Below, in pieces: positions 52,601 to 60,359 of a DNA stretch of 64,000 bases; within the stretch, counting starts at the first letter, position 1; every line of letters starts with the position of its first letter. The notes under the pieces are model-generated. The model was not told the origin of the DNA. It ran no database searches and saw only the letters and a list, made by a program, of their open reading frames with translations. A program made the position numbers and the translations under genes. The DNA is from Streptomyces cellulosae. GTDB taxonomy: Bacteria; Actinomycetota; Actinomycetes; Streptomycetales; Streptomycetaceae. The stretch spans positions 186,001-250,000 of the forward strand of contig NZ_JOEV01000007.1 of assembly GCF_000721105.1 (NCBI RefSeq), read 5' to 3'.

Positions 52601-52945
52601 GTCGAGTTCGGTGATGTCGAAGAGCCGCTGGTCGAGCTTGCCGGTGGCGACCAGCCGGGCCGCGTCGGCCGGGATGACGAGCGTGTGCCCGTCGGCCTTG
52701 CGGATCTGGACGGGTATGTGCTCGCGGCCCGCCGCCCGGTCCAGGGCGACCACACGGCCCTTGGAGTCGACGGAGACCCGGTCACCCGTGATGAGGGTGA
52801 TGCGGTGATGGGACGAGAGCTGGGCAGCGCCGCTCGCACGCTGTTCGGGCTTCGCCGACGCCGGGCTGGTCATGCCCGCGGCGAGAGCGACGGCGGCCGC
52901 CGTGGCGACGGAGGCCGCGCACACTCTTTTCACTTTTCTGTGCAA
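49634..52945 (-). CDS. Secreted subtilisin-like serine protease (S8) with large C-terminal region
   Basis: A 1103-residue exported protease. The TTG at 52945 is chosen for the GGGGGA just upstream and because it opens directly on the signal peptide (HRKVKRVCAASVATAAAVAL to SPASAKP). A prodomain (about 40-195) precedes the S8 domain: D227 (VLDTGVDATHPD), H259 (GHGTHVAS), N355 (AAGNSGPE), S436 (GTSMATPHVAG). About 600 further residues are beta-rich, probably Fn3-like and PA-like modules (YVSYDYGQTWKKLDVKNG near the end), likely for substrate binding. Monocistronic, closed by an 18-bp terminator. Substrate unknown. Confidence 0.92.
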   Translation of the reverse strand: MHRKVKRVCAASVATAAAVALAAGMTSPASAKPEQRASGAAQLSSHHRITLITGDRVSVDSKGRVVALDRAAGREHIPVQIRKADGHTLVIPADAARLVATGKLDQRLFDITELDKAATRASQRNGLKVIVGYRGAATATKAEVRDAGTLRRTLKSLNADAVQTSHEDAPELWDAVTNGDKAASGVAHVWLDGVRRATLDKSVPQIGAPKAWAAGYTGKGVKIAVLDTGVDATHPDLKNQVIAAENFSTSTNDKDHVGHGTHVASIVAGTGAKSGGKYKGVAPGASILAGKVLDDTGSGEDSNILAGMEWAAEQGADIVNLSLGGTDTPEVDPLEAAVNKLSAEKGVLFAIAAGNSGPESVGSPGSADAAITVGAVDDKDKLAEFSSTGPRLGDGAIKPDVTAPGVDITAAAAKGSLIDQEVGEKPAGYLTISGTSMATPHVAGAAAILKQEHPDWKYAELKGALTASAKGGKYTPFQQGSGRIQVDKAVKQTVIADPVSVSFGVQEWPHTDDKPDTKQLTYRNLGKQDVTLTLSATATNPKGQAAPAGFFKLAATKVTVPAGKQASVGFTVNTKLGGTLDGTYSAYVTATGGGQSVRTAAAVQREVQSYSVTVKHIGRDGKPTDGYNTAALGYAGLGNGRYYQVPVAASGTTTMRLPKGTYLLDAWIAKDFVAFKDGLDWLVQPKLSVTKDVTVTIDARKAKGADITVPDAQATPTSAVSSYFYEPSGIGVGVALDTFANLRMAHLGPETATGLTQTWNGQWTKGANAEYDVATTAKVKQIQGRKVRHFKAGELATVKNNLGASAVGKTGGLVSWGLFPDDMVLGSPVEQKLPGARTLYLSTSDKIQWILDFEQYGGKDADGFPVPDAFYTLGNPQTFKGGQKYTKTFNTAVFGPHLNTDYGLFREGNDVYGFVPLFADGAGHAGSSDFTAVATSLYRNGSKVGTNADPLFGEGSFKVPAGDAEYKLTTSVKRSVKVAAASTRIDASWTFRSKKPAGRDAVKLPASMVRFNAKTGLDSRVEADKKVTFPVTVEGAAKGSNLKSLSVYVSYDYGQTWKKLDVKNGKITVKNPAKGKAISFHAKIADKKGNKSTISIYNAYYGK

Positions 52946-53158
52946 GTTTCCCCCTTGCAGACGTTCCGGGCGAATTCCCCGATTCACCCAGGCGGGGGCA
53001 ATCTGCACGCATAGGCGCACACCCCCCGGAACACGAAGTATGCCGGGGGGCGATCAGGCAGCTCAATACACAGGAAGCCGACAGGGAGAGTCTGTTACAC
53101 GATCGCCGGGTGAGCGAAATTCTCCGGCCACATGAAACGCGCCCGGTGAACGGCCGTC

Positions 53159-53842
53159 CTACGAAACGGCGTTCTCCTTCACCGTGATCCTCCCCTTGCG
53201 GATGGTCGCCACCCGCGGGGCCTTCTTCGCGAGCGACGAGTCGTGGGTCACCATGATGAAGGTCAACCCCAGCTCCTTCCACATGCGTTCGAGGACGTCC
53301 ATGATCTCGTCCCGCATCGACTCGTCGAGGTTTCCGGTGGGTTCGTCGGCGAGCAGCACCTTCGGCTGCTTGACCAGGGCGCGGGCGATGGCGACGCGCT
53401 GCTGCTGCCCGCCGGACATCTCGCCGGGCAGATGTCCGAGCCGCTCCCCCAGCCCGACCGACCTCAGCGCCTCGGCGGCCCGCTCGCGTCGTTCCCTCGT
53501 CTTCACGCCGAGAGGTACGAGGGCGGTCTCGACGTTCTCCTGCGCGGTGAGCGTGGGGATGAGGTTGAAGCTCTGGAAGACGAAGCCGATGTTCTCGCTG
53601 CGTACCCTCGTCAGCCTGGCCTCCGACAGCTTGGCCATGTCCGTGCCGTCCAGGACGACTTCGCCGGAGGTCGGCCGGTCCAGTCCGCCGAGCATCTGGA
53701 GGAGGGTGGACTTGCCGCCGCCGGTGGGTCCCTGGATGACCAGACGGTCGCCGTCGGGGATGGTCAGGTCCACGCCCGCCAGGGCGTCCACGGTTTCCTT
53801 GCCTCGGGTGTAGCGCTTGGTGACGGCCTTCAGTTCGTACAT
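53159..53842 (-). CDS. ABC transporter ATP-binding protein (MacB/LolD-like)
   Basis: A 227-residue ATPase with Walker A GPTGGGKST, signature MSGGQQQRVAIA and Walker B VLLADEPTGNLD, typical of the LolD/MacB/FtsE-type mechanotransmission group. GGAG lies 7 nt before the ATG. Translated 51 bp after its permease, with which it forms an exporter. In Gram-positives such pairs extrude peptides or handle cell-wall-active compounds. Substrate not inferable. Confidence 0.92.
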   Translation of the reverse strand: MYELKAVTKRYTRGKETVDALAGVDLTIPDGDRLVIQGPTGGGKSTLLQMLGGLDRPTSGEVVLDGTDMAKLSEARLTRVRSENIGFVFQSFNLIPTLTAQENVETALVPLGVKTRERRERAAEALRSVGLGERLGHLPGEMSGGQQQRVAIARALVKQPKVLLADEPTGNLDESMRDEIMDVLERMWKELGLTFIMVTHDSSLAKKAPRVATIRKGRITVKENAVS

Positions 53843-53893
53843 GGGTGACTCCTGGGCTCGGGGAGGGGGTGGGTGGTACGGAACTGACGCCGG

Positions 53894-55345
53894 CTACTCG
53901 ACGCGGCGCAGTGCGTCCGCCGGGCGCAGCCTCGACGCTCGCCAGCCGCCGAACGCGCCCGCGATCAGGCCGCCCGCCACCGCCAGGCCCACCGCGATCG
54001 CCACCGTCGTCACGCTCACCGGTGCCGTCAGGGCCACGTCGAGGGTCTTGGCCGCCGCCTGACGGCCGGGGCCGCCGAAGCCGCCGCCACCCAGGCCGCC
54101 TCCGCCTCCGCCGCCGCCCAACTGAGCCTGCAGCGTCGGACTGATGGCCGTCACCGCGTACGCGCCGGCGAGGCCGACGGCGATGCCCAGTACGCCGCCC
54201 AGCAGACCGTTGACCATCGCCTCACCGACGACCTGCCGGGTCACCCGTCCCGACTTCCAGCCCAGCGCCTTCAGGGTGCCGAACTCCCGCACCCGCCGCG
54301 ACACCGCCGAGGACGTCAGCAGTCCGGCGACCAGGAACGCGGCGATGAGGACCGCGATCGACAGCCACTTGCCCACGCTGGTCGCGAGGGAGGACGCCGT
54401 CGACAGGGAGCCGGAGACCGTGTCCGCGAGGTCCGCCGAGGTCGTCACCGTCGTACCCGAGATGTTCTTCTGGATCTCGGACTTGACGGTGTCGATCTTC
54501 TGCGAGTCGGTCGCCTGGACGTAGATCGTGGTGACCTTGTTCTTCGAGTCGCTGAGGGTCTGCGCCTGCGTGAGCGGGATGTAGACGTTGGCCGCCGCGT
54601 CACCGCTGTCCGCGGTCGCGATGCCGATGACCTTGTACTTGACGCTCTTGATGGTGACCGTCGAGCCGGTCTTGAGCTTCTTCTCCTTGGCGTACGCGGA
54701 GTCGACGACGGCGACCTTGGCGTTGGTCTCCGACGACGTGAACGTCCGACCGCTGGTGATTTTGGAGGAGGTCAGCGGACCGAGGGCCGGCTTGGTGACG
54801 TCGGTGCCGTAGACGGAGTAGTTGTTGACGTCGAAGTTCGCGCCGCCGCCCCGCACTTCGCCCTGCGGCTGCCCGTTGCCGCCGCCCGCGCCGCCCTGCC
54901 GGCTGCCACCCTCGCCGTTCTGCTGGAACTGGCCGCGGGTGAACTGCCCGCTGACCTTGATGACTTGGAGGCTGAGGCCGCCGACCGCCGCCGAGACGCC
55001 GCTCTGCTCGTCGACCTTGGTGACGGTCGACGCCGACAGGGTCTGGAAGCCCTGGACCAGCACCCGGTCGGTGCTCTGCTCCGCGCCGGAGTCGTTGTCC
55101 TGCGCGTCGAACCGGAAGCGGGGCCGGTCGGAGGAGCTCGCCTGCGGCTGGGCCGCCTTGGTGACCGTCATGTCCGTGCCCAGCCCGTACAGCGACTGGA
55201 GGACCTTGTCCTGGGCCTTGCCCATGCCCGAGGACACGGAGCTGACCACGATGACCAGCGCGATGCCCAGCGCGAGTCCGGAGGCGACGACGAGGGCCGC
55301 TTTTCTGCGGCGGCGCAGTTCGCGCCTCAGGTAGGTGAAGAACAT
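53894..55345 (-). CDS. FtsX/MacB-type ABC permease with Gly-rich insertions
   Basis: A 483-residue permease. Helix 1 spans about residues 17-38 (ALVVASGLALGIALVIVVSS). A large extracytoplasmic MacB-type domain follows (about 45-310), then three C-terminal helices of the FtsX domain (VSRRVREFGTLKALGWKSGRV, quoted by its ends VSRRVREFG and KALGWK, is diagnostic). Two low-complexity Gly-rich segments occur: GGGNGQPQGEVRGGG in the periplasm-like domain, and a polyglycine run (GGGGGGGGLGGGGFGG) between the last helices. These are rare in the family. Start at ATG 55345 (MFFTYLRREL). First gene of the exporter. Confidence 0.88.
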   Translation of the reverse strand: MFFTYLRRELRRRRKAALVVASGLALGIALVIVVSSVSSGMGKAQDKVLQSLYGLGTDMTVTKAAQPQASSSDRPRFRFDAQDNDSGAEQSTDRVLVQGFQTLSASTVTKVDEQSGVSAAVGGLSLQVIKVSGQFTRGQFQQNGEGGSRQGGAGGGNGQPQGEVRGGGANFDVNNYSVYGTDVTKPALGPLTSSKITSGRTFTSSETNAKVAVVDSAYAKEKKLKTGSTVTIKSVKYKVIGIATADSGDAAANVYIPLTQAQTLSDSKNKVTTIYVQATDSQKIDTVKSEIQKNISGTTVTTSADLADTVSGSLSTASSLATSVGKWLSIAVLIAAFLVAGLLTSSAVSRRVREFGTLKALGWKSGRVTRQVVGEAMVNGLLGGVLGIAVGLAGAYAVTAISPTLQAQLGGGGGGGGLGGGGFGGPGRQAAAKTLDVALTAPVSVTTVAIAVGLAVAGGLIAGAFGGWRASRLRPADALRRVE

Positions 55346-55428
55346 GGCCGCAAGGTAGGTACGGCTCGTGATGAAGGCATAAGGCCGACATAAGAGAAGG
55401 ATGAGAAGGCGGGAAATGCCGAGAAACA

Positions 55429-55456
55429 CCGATGCCGCCCCGGAGGGCGGCATCGG
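55429..55456. terminator. Hairpin after the L,D-transpeptidase gene
   Basis: CCGATGCCGCCC-CGGA-GGGCGGCATCGG: 12 bp of perfect stem with a CGGA tetraloop, 51 bp past the L,D-transpeptidase stop and upstream of the permease gene. Confidence 0.8.
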
Positions 55457-55506
55457 AGAAACTGTGGACTCGCCGGGGTTCGGCGGGAGAAGCGGTCAGA
55501 GGTCCG

Positions 55507-56763
55507 TCAGACCGCGGACCCGGCCTTCCAGTCGGCCCAGCTGAGGTTCCAGCCGTTGAGGCCGTTGTCCGGCTGGACCGTCTTGTCGCCGGTGTTCTGG
55601 ACGACCACGACGTCACCGAGGATCGAGTGGTTGTACATCCACGCGGCCGGTGTGTTCGGGTCGTTGGCGCCCTTGGTGTCCGACAGGCCCACACAGCCGT
55701 GGCTGGTGTTCACGCTGCCGAAGATGGACTTGGCGCCCCAGTAGTTGCCGTGCAGGAAGGTGCCGGAGCTGGTGAGGCGGATGGCGTGCGGCACGTCCTT
55801 GATGTCGTACTCGCCCTTGCCGTCGTCGTCGGTGAAGCCCACGGTCGCGCCGTTCATGCGCGTCTCCTTGAACTTCTCCGACATCACCATGATGCCTTCG
55901 TACGTCTTGTTGTCGGGCGAACCGGCCGAGATCGGGATGGTCTTGATGGTCGTGCCGTTGTGCGTGATCTTCATCTGCTTGGTCTTCGCGTCGACGTACG
56001 AGACCTGGTTGCGGCCGATCTTGAAGGTGACCGTCTTCTGCTGGACGCCGTAGACACCGGAGGCGCCCTCGACACCGTCGAGCGCGAGCTTCAGCGTGAC
56101 GGTGGAGTTCTCCTTCCAGTAGTCGTCGGGCCGGCAGTCCATGCGGTTGGCGTTGAACCAGTGGCAGACGACTTCCTGGCCGCTGGTGGTGGAGACGGTG
56201 ATGCCCTTCTGGACGGCCGCCTTGTTGGTGATCGCCTTGTCGAAGTTGATCGACACGGGCATGCCCACGCCGACGGTGGTGCCGTCGTCCGGCGTGAAGG
56301 TGCCGATGAAGCTGTTGGCCGGCGAGACCGTGGTGAACGAGGCGTTCTCGTGGGCGACGCGCCCGTCGGAGTCCTTCGCCTCGGCCGTCAGCTTGTAGGT
56401 GGTGGACCGCTCCAGCTGGCCGCTGGGCTTCCAGCTGGTCCTGTCCGCGGATATCTGGCCGCTGACCTTGGCGCCGTCGTTGGTGGTCATCGACACGTCG
56501 GTGAGCGTGCCCTTGCTCACGGTGACGGCGGCGGAATTGTTGATGGACGCGTTGTCCGAGCCGTCCTTGGGCGTGATGGTGATCTGCGCCTCGGAGGCTT
56601 TCTTGGCCGCCGCCTCGTCGACCTTGGACTGCGAGGTGTCCTTCCCGCCGTCGCTCGCGGAGGCGTCGTCGCCGCCGCCGCTGGAACACGCCGAGAGCAC
56701 CAGCACTCCGCCGAGCAGTGCGGACGCGACCGTGAGGCCCCTGCGCCGCTTACCGACCGTCAT
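55507..56763 (-). CDS. Lipoprotein L,D-transpeptidase (YkuD, with Ig-like domains)
   Basis: A 418-residue lipoprotein. The lipobox LVLSAC puts the lipidated Cys at 26. Two Ig-like/beta domains (about 60-240) precede a YkuD domain with the catalytic SHGCVGLSD (C357; H355) and a further H338 (TFLHGNYWG). These enzymes form 3-3 cross-links in peptidoglycan and tolerate beta-lactams that target D,D-transpeptidases. I use the ATG at 56763, with GGAGAAG 4-5 nt upstream, over an in-frame ATG 5 codons earlier. Bounded by hairpins on both sides, so monocistronic. Lipoprotein anchoring implies work on the outer face of the membrane. Confidence 0.9.
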   Translation of the reverse strand: MTVGKRRRGLTVASALLGGVLVLSACSSGGGDDASASDGGKDTSQSKVDEAAAKKASEAQITITPKDGSDNASINNSAAVTVSKGTLTDVSMTTNDGAKVSGQISADRTSWKPSGQLERSTTYKLTAEAKDSDGRVAHENASFTTVSPANSFIGTFTPDDGTTVGVGMPVSINFDKAITNKAAVQKGITVSTTSGQEVVCHWFNANRMDCRPDDYWKENSTVTLKLALDGVEGASGVYGVQQKTVTFKIGRNQVSYVDAKTKQMKITHNGTTIKTIPISAGSPDNKTYEGIMVMSEKFKETRMNGATVGFTDDDGKGEYDIKDVPHAIRLTSSGTFLHGNYWGAKSIFGSVNTSHGCVGLSDTKGANDPNTPAAWMYNHSILGDVVVVQNTGDKTVQPDNGLNGWNLSWADWKAGSAV

Positions 56764-56952
56764 CACACGCTTCTCCATCGTTGCCGAATCCCGAAAGACG
56801 GGAGTTCCCGTTCATCGAGAGTCCCCGCTCATCAACCTTCAACGCTACGACCGGTTCATCCCGTTCCACATTCCTCGCCTGTGTGGGGCACACCACGTCC
56901 GCCGTGGCGGGTGGTGTGAACTCGGTCCGTGCGCCCCCTGAGACGACGAAAC

Positions 56953-56976
56953 CCCGGGCGGCGGTTGCCGCCCGGG
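56953..56976. terminator. Hairpin downstream of a small acidic-tailed gene
   Basis: CCCGGGCGGC-GGTT-GCCGCCCGGG: 10-bp perfect stem with a 4-nt loop, 27 bp past the stop of the gene at 57003. Confidence 0.78.
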
Positions 56977-57002
56977 ATCACGAGTTTCCCAAGCTGTCGC
57001 CC

Positions 57003-57350
57003 TCAGCCCGCCGCCCCTGCTTCTTCCTCGTCCAGGTCGACATCATCCTCGTCGAGGTCCCAGTCCGGCGAATCAGGGTCGTAGTCGATCTGCTCGCAGG
57101 ACCAGGACGCCTGCGCCAGCTCCACCCCGGGCACCTGCCTGACCAGGTCGAACGGATCCACGAGATACGCGAGGGCCTCCGCGGTGTCCTGCGTCACAGC
57201 GCTCTCGGCGTGGGCCCGCTCCTCGGCCGGCATGTCGGTGTCGTCGGAAACCCGCGCCAACGCGGCCTCGGTGACGGCGCCCGTGTCGTCCACCTCGAGG
57301 ACGAGTTCCACCCGAAGCCGTACAAAACGTGATGTCTCTGGAGTGCTCAT
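57003..57350 (-). CDS. Small acidic protein of unknown function
   Basis: A 115-residue soluble protein. The N-terminal half resembles a small beta domain (RLRVELVLEVDDTGAVTEAA) and the C-terminus is an acidic tail (DEDDVDLDEEEAG). TACTCT lies 6 nt upstream of the ATG at 57350, leaderless-type. Divergent from the sortase substrate gene. I do not recognise a family. Confidence 0.65.
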   Translation of the reverse strand: MSTPETSRFVRLRVELVLEVDDTGAVTEAALARVSDDTDMPAEERAHAESAVTQDTAEALAYLVDPFDLVRQVPGVELAQASWSCEQIDYDPDSPDWDLDEDDVDLDEEEAGAAG

Positions 57351-57459
57351 CCCCGGAGAGTACGACTCAATCCTCCCGTGACTTTCCTGTGACCCGCGCC
57401 TTTCACTAACATCGCCCCACACGGCCAATTCGCCAGCACCACAAGGGGATCGATATTCC

Positions 57460-57774
57460 GTGTCATCCGCTCGCCGATCACTGCTGACCGCCACCGCCGC
57501 GGGGACCCTGCTGGGCGCCCTGTGGTTCGTCCCGTCCGCGAACGCGACAGACGACCACCCGGCGAGAACGGAGCCCTCGGCGACTACGACCTCCCAGGTC
57601 ACGACCCAGGCCCGGGTCACCACCGAGATCTCCTCCACGACCGGGGACGGCACGCGGCTCGCCGACACCGGCAGCTTCGACACCACCCCGTACGTCATCG
57701 GCGGCACCATGTTCCTCACGCTGGGCGCCGGTTTCGTGGTCTATTCGGTACGCCGGGAACGCCTCGGGTTTTGA
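57460..57774 (+). CDS. LAxTG sortase substrate, small cell-wall protein
   Basis: A 104-residue exported protein. A signal peptide spans residues 1-29 (LLTATAAGTLLGALWFVPSA). The Thr/Ser-rich middle (DHPARTEPSATTT) is followed by the cell-wall sorting signal LADTG (67-71), a hydrophobic helix (74-95) and an RRERLGF positive tail. LAxTG is the motif recognised by Streptomyces class E sortases, which anchor proteins such as long chaplins. The mature protein would be only about 40 residues plus anchor, short for a wall protein, so it may be a tether or spacer. GTG start at 57460. Followed by a lipoprotein with its own promoter. Confidence 0.82.
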   Translation: MSSARRSLLTATAAGTLLGALWFVPSANATDDHPARTEPSATTTSQVTTQARVTTEISSTTGDGTRLADTGSFDTTPYVIGGTMFLTLGAGFVVYSVRRERLGF

Positions 57775-57781
57775 ACGCGGC

Positions 57782-57811
57782 TTGACGTGTTCTTGACGAT
57801 TCGTTCATAGT
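57782..57811 (+). promoter_or_regulatory. TTGACG-N18-CATAGT promoter, leaderless lipoprotein gene
   Basis: TTGACG (57782-57787) and CATAGT (57806-57811) are spaced 18 bp, and the ATG follows 6 nt after the -10. No ribosome-binding site is present, so the transcript probably starts at the ATG. Confidence 0.65.
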
Positions 57812-57817
57812 CCGCCC

Positions 57818-58603
57818 ATGAAGAGATCATCGAGGGCGCGCACAGGCGCCGCGGCGACCATGGCCGTGCTGTCGCTCGCCCTCATCACTGGATGCGGCGG
57901 GGGATCGGACGGCAAGGACGCGTCCGAGGGCTCGGACGAGGGCTCGGGCCAGGCCTCCTCCTCGCCGCCAGCGGCCGCCAAGGCGCTCAGCGCGGCCGAG
58001 TTGGAGAAGCTCCTGCTGACGCAGGGCGACATCAAGGGATTCAAGGTCACCTCGGGTGACAAGACCCTGCTGAAGTCCAAGAGCGAGATCAAGACCGACA
58101 AGGCCGAGTGCGCACCGCTCGCCTACGCCATGGCCGCTCTGGCGCCCGGCGAGACGGACGCGAACGCGAGCAACACCGTCACGCAGGACACCGCGTCGGC
58201 CGTCGCGAGCAAGTCCCCCGAGGACCTCAGCGACGCGGACATCGAGAACGCCTTCCAGGTCAAACTGACCTACGTGGGCCTGTCCTCGTACCAGGGCGAC
58301 GGCGCCGAGAAGGCCCTGAAGGCCGTCTCCGACGGCGTCCAGGCCTGCGCGGGCGGATTCGGCATCGCGGCCCAGGGCGAACAGCAGAAGATCACCAAGA
58401 TCGCCCCCGCGAAGGCCTCAGGGAGCGGTGACGAGTCCGTCGCGTTCTCCGTGGACCTGACCGCGGACGGCGAGAGCACCTCCACCACCACCCAGGTGGT
58501 ACGGGTCGGCAGCACCGTCGCCACGTACTACACGGTGAGCTTCGGCAAGACGGCGGAGGTGCCGGAGGCCGTGCTCGCCGCCCAGGCGGCCAAGCTCGCG
58601 TGA
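57818..58603 (+). CDS. Secreted lipoprotein of unknown function
   Basis: A 261-residue lipoprotein with the lipobox ITGC (Cys about 26) after a hydrophobic signal (VLSLALITGC), a low-complexity Gly/Ser linker, then a beta-rich domain (about 60-250) rich in Thr/Ser (DLTADGESTSTTTQVVRVGS). No catalytic motif is visible. It may be an extracytoplasmic sensor or wall-binding protein. The ATG appears leaderless. Closed by a strong hairpin terminator shared with hutH. Confidence 0.82.
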   Translation: MKRSSRARTGAAATMAVLSLALITGCGGGSDGKDASEGSDEGSGQASSSPPAAAKALSAAELEKLLLTQGDIKGFKVTSGDKTLLKSKSEIKTDKAECAPLAYAMAALAPGETDANASNTVTQDTASAVASKSPEDLSDADIENAFQVKLTYVGLSSYQGDGAEKALKAVSDGVQACAGGFGIAAQGEQQKITKIAPAKASGSGDESVAFSVDLTADGESTSTTTQVVRVGSTVATYYTVSFGKTAEVPEAVLAAQAAKLA

Positions 58604-58620
58604 CGACCCACTGACGGACC

Positions 58621-58648
58621 GGGGCCCCGCCGTGCGCGGCGGGGCCCC
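58621..58648. terminator. Bidirectional terminator lipoprotein / hutH
   Basis: GGGGCCCCGCCG-TGCG-CGGCGGGGCCCC: 12-bp perfect stem with TGCG loop, between the convergent stop codons. Confidence 0.88.
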
Positions 58649-58682
58649 TCGATGCGTCTGGCTGACAGCTGACCGCCCGCGC

Positions 58683-60257
58683 CTACCGAAGCGGCCCGGT
58701 GACCGACTCCGCCGCCGCGACCAGCCGCCCTTCGCGGACGAACGCGTCCGCCGCGGTCAGGTCGGGCGCCAGGAACCGGTCCGGTCCGGGGCCCCGTACC
58801 CCCGCCTTGCGTACGGCCCTGATGACCGCCCGGGACGCCGGCGCCGGGGTCAGCCCCTCGCGCAGCTCGACGGCGCGGGTGGCGGCGTACAGCTCCACGG
58901 CGATGACCCGGGTGAGGTTGTCGACCGCGGTACGCAGCTTGCGGGCGGCCGACCAGCCCATGGAGACGTGGTCCTCCTGCATCGCGGAGGACGGGATCGA
59001 GTCCGCCGACGCCGGGACGGCGAGCCGCTTCATCTCGCTGACCAGCGCGGCCTGCGTGTACTGGGCGATCATCAGCCCCGAGTCGACGCCCGGGTCGTCC
59101 GCGAGGAACGGCGGGAGGCCGTGGCTGCGGTTCTTGTCGAGCAGCCGGTCGGTGCGCCGCTCGGCGATGGAGGCGAGGTCGGCCACCGCGATGGCGAGGA
59201 AGTCGAGGACGTAGCCGACCGGGGCGCCGTGGAAGTTGCCGTTGGACTCGACGCGCCCTCCCCCAGAGCCGAAAGCCTGGGAGGTGCCCCCAGGCAGTAC
59301 GACGGGATTGTCGACCGCGGAGGCCAGTTCACGTTCGGCGACCAGGCGGGCGTGGGCGATGGTGTCGCGCCCCGCCCCGGCGACCTGCGGGGCGCAGCGC
59401 ACGGAGTAGGCGTCCTGGACGCGGGGCGCGTCGTCCTGGTGGTGCCCGGTGAGTTCAGAACCGGCCAGCACGGCCAGCATGTTGGCGGCGGAGGCGCCCT
59501 GCCCGGGGTGCGGGCGGATGGCGTGCAGCTCGGGAGCGAGGACCTTGTCCGTCCCGAGGAGCGCTTCGAGGCTGAGGGCCGCGGTGATGTCGGCGGACTT
59601 GTAGAGGGTGTCGAGGTCGGCGAGGGCCATGACCAGCATGCCGAGCATGCCGTCGGTGCCGTTGAGGAGGGCGAGGCCCTCCTTCTCGCGCAGTTCGACG
59701 GGGTCGATGCCGTGCTCGGCGAGGAGCTCCGCGGCGGGCCGTACGGTGCCGTCCGGGCCCTCTGCGGCACCCTCGCCCATGAGGGTCAGGGCGCAGTGGG
59801 ACAGCGGGGCCAGGTCGCCGGAGCAGCCGAGGGAGCCGTACTCGTGGACGACCGGGGTGATGCCGGCGTTGAGGACGTCGGCCATGGTCTGCGCGACCTC
59901 GGGCCGGACGCCGGTGTGCCCGGAGCAGAGGGTCTTGAGCCGCAGGAACATCAGAGCCCGTACGACCTCCCGTTCCACCCGCGGCCCCATGCCGGCGGCG
60001 TGCGAGCGGACGATGTTGCGCTGCAACTGGGCCCGCAGCTCAGGACTGATGTGCCGGGTCGCCAGGGCGCCGAAGCCGGTGCTCACGCCGTAGACGGGGT
60101 CCGGCTTGGCCGCGAGCGTGTCCACGATCCGGCGGGCGGCGGCGAGGGCCGATGCCGCCTCCTCGGAGAGTTCGACCCGGGCACCGTCGCGCGCCACGGC
60201 GAGCACGTCGGACGCGGTCACCCCGGACGTCCCCACCACCACAGTGTGCATATCCAT
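58683..60257 (-). CDS. hutH: Histidine ammonia-lyase with an in-frame repeat insertion
   Basis: A 524-residue histidase, deaminating L-histidine to urocanate. The family core is present: YGVSTGFG, the MIO-forming triad written CSG here (GSLGCSGDLAPLSH, 145-147; most members have ASG), LLNGTDGML, and NFHGAPVGYVLDFLAIA. Start ATG 60257 (MDMHTVVVG). Residues 322-335 are read as PGGTSQAFGSGGGR; this segment derives from a 39-bp Streptomyces-type palindromic repeat inserted in frame into a loop before RVESNGNFHG. The enzyme should stay active if the loop is surface-exposed. Neighbour of a GGDEF protein, as in other Streptomyces. Confidence 0.93.
   Translation of the reverse strand: MDMHTVVVGTSGVTASDVLAVARDGARVELSEEAASALAAARRIVDTLAAKPDPVYGVSTGFGALATRHISPELRAQLQRNIVRSHAAGMGPRVEREVVRALMFLRLKTLCSGHTGVRPEVAQTMADVLNAGITPVVHEYGSLGCSGDLAPLSHCALTLMGEGAAEGPDGTVRPAAELLAEHGIDPVELREKEGLALLNGTDGMLGMLVMALADLDTLYKSADITAALSLEALLGTDKVLAPELHAIRPHPGQGASAANMLAVLAGSELTGHHQDDAPRVQDAYSVRCAPQVAGAGRDTIAHARLVAERELASAVDNPVVLPGGTSQAFGSGGGRVESNGNFHGAPVGYVLDFLAIAVADLASIAERRTDRLLDKNRSHGLPPFLADDPGVDSGLMIAQYTQAALVSEMKRLAVPASADSIPSSAMQEDHVSMGWSAARKLRTAVDNLTRVIAVELYAATRAVELREGLTPAPASRAVIRAVRKAGVRGPGPDRFLAPDLTAADAFVREGRLVAAAESVTGPLR
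59256..59294. repeat. 39-bp palindromic repeat element inside hutH
   Basis: CCCTCCCCCAG...CTGGGAGG with a trailing TGCCCCCAGG, the dyad seen in a dispersed Streptomyces repeat family (GGGGGCACCTCCC type). It is 39 bp, a multiple of three, so the hutH frame survives. No second copy was found in this window. Confidence 0.7.
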
Positions 60258-60359
60258 ATTCAGGAGCGTACGCAGTGAATTCCCTGATGTCACCAGTGGG
60301 GGCGGCGTTCGCCCCTTACCGATACGTCACACCGTCGCGCTCCGCGGTGTCGCGCTTCC

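Noticed and set aside
49388..53014. 1208-codon plus-strand open frame opposite the S8 protease
   Set aside because: Antisense of a GC-rich gene; no domains. The protease triad is on the minus strand.
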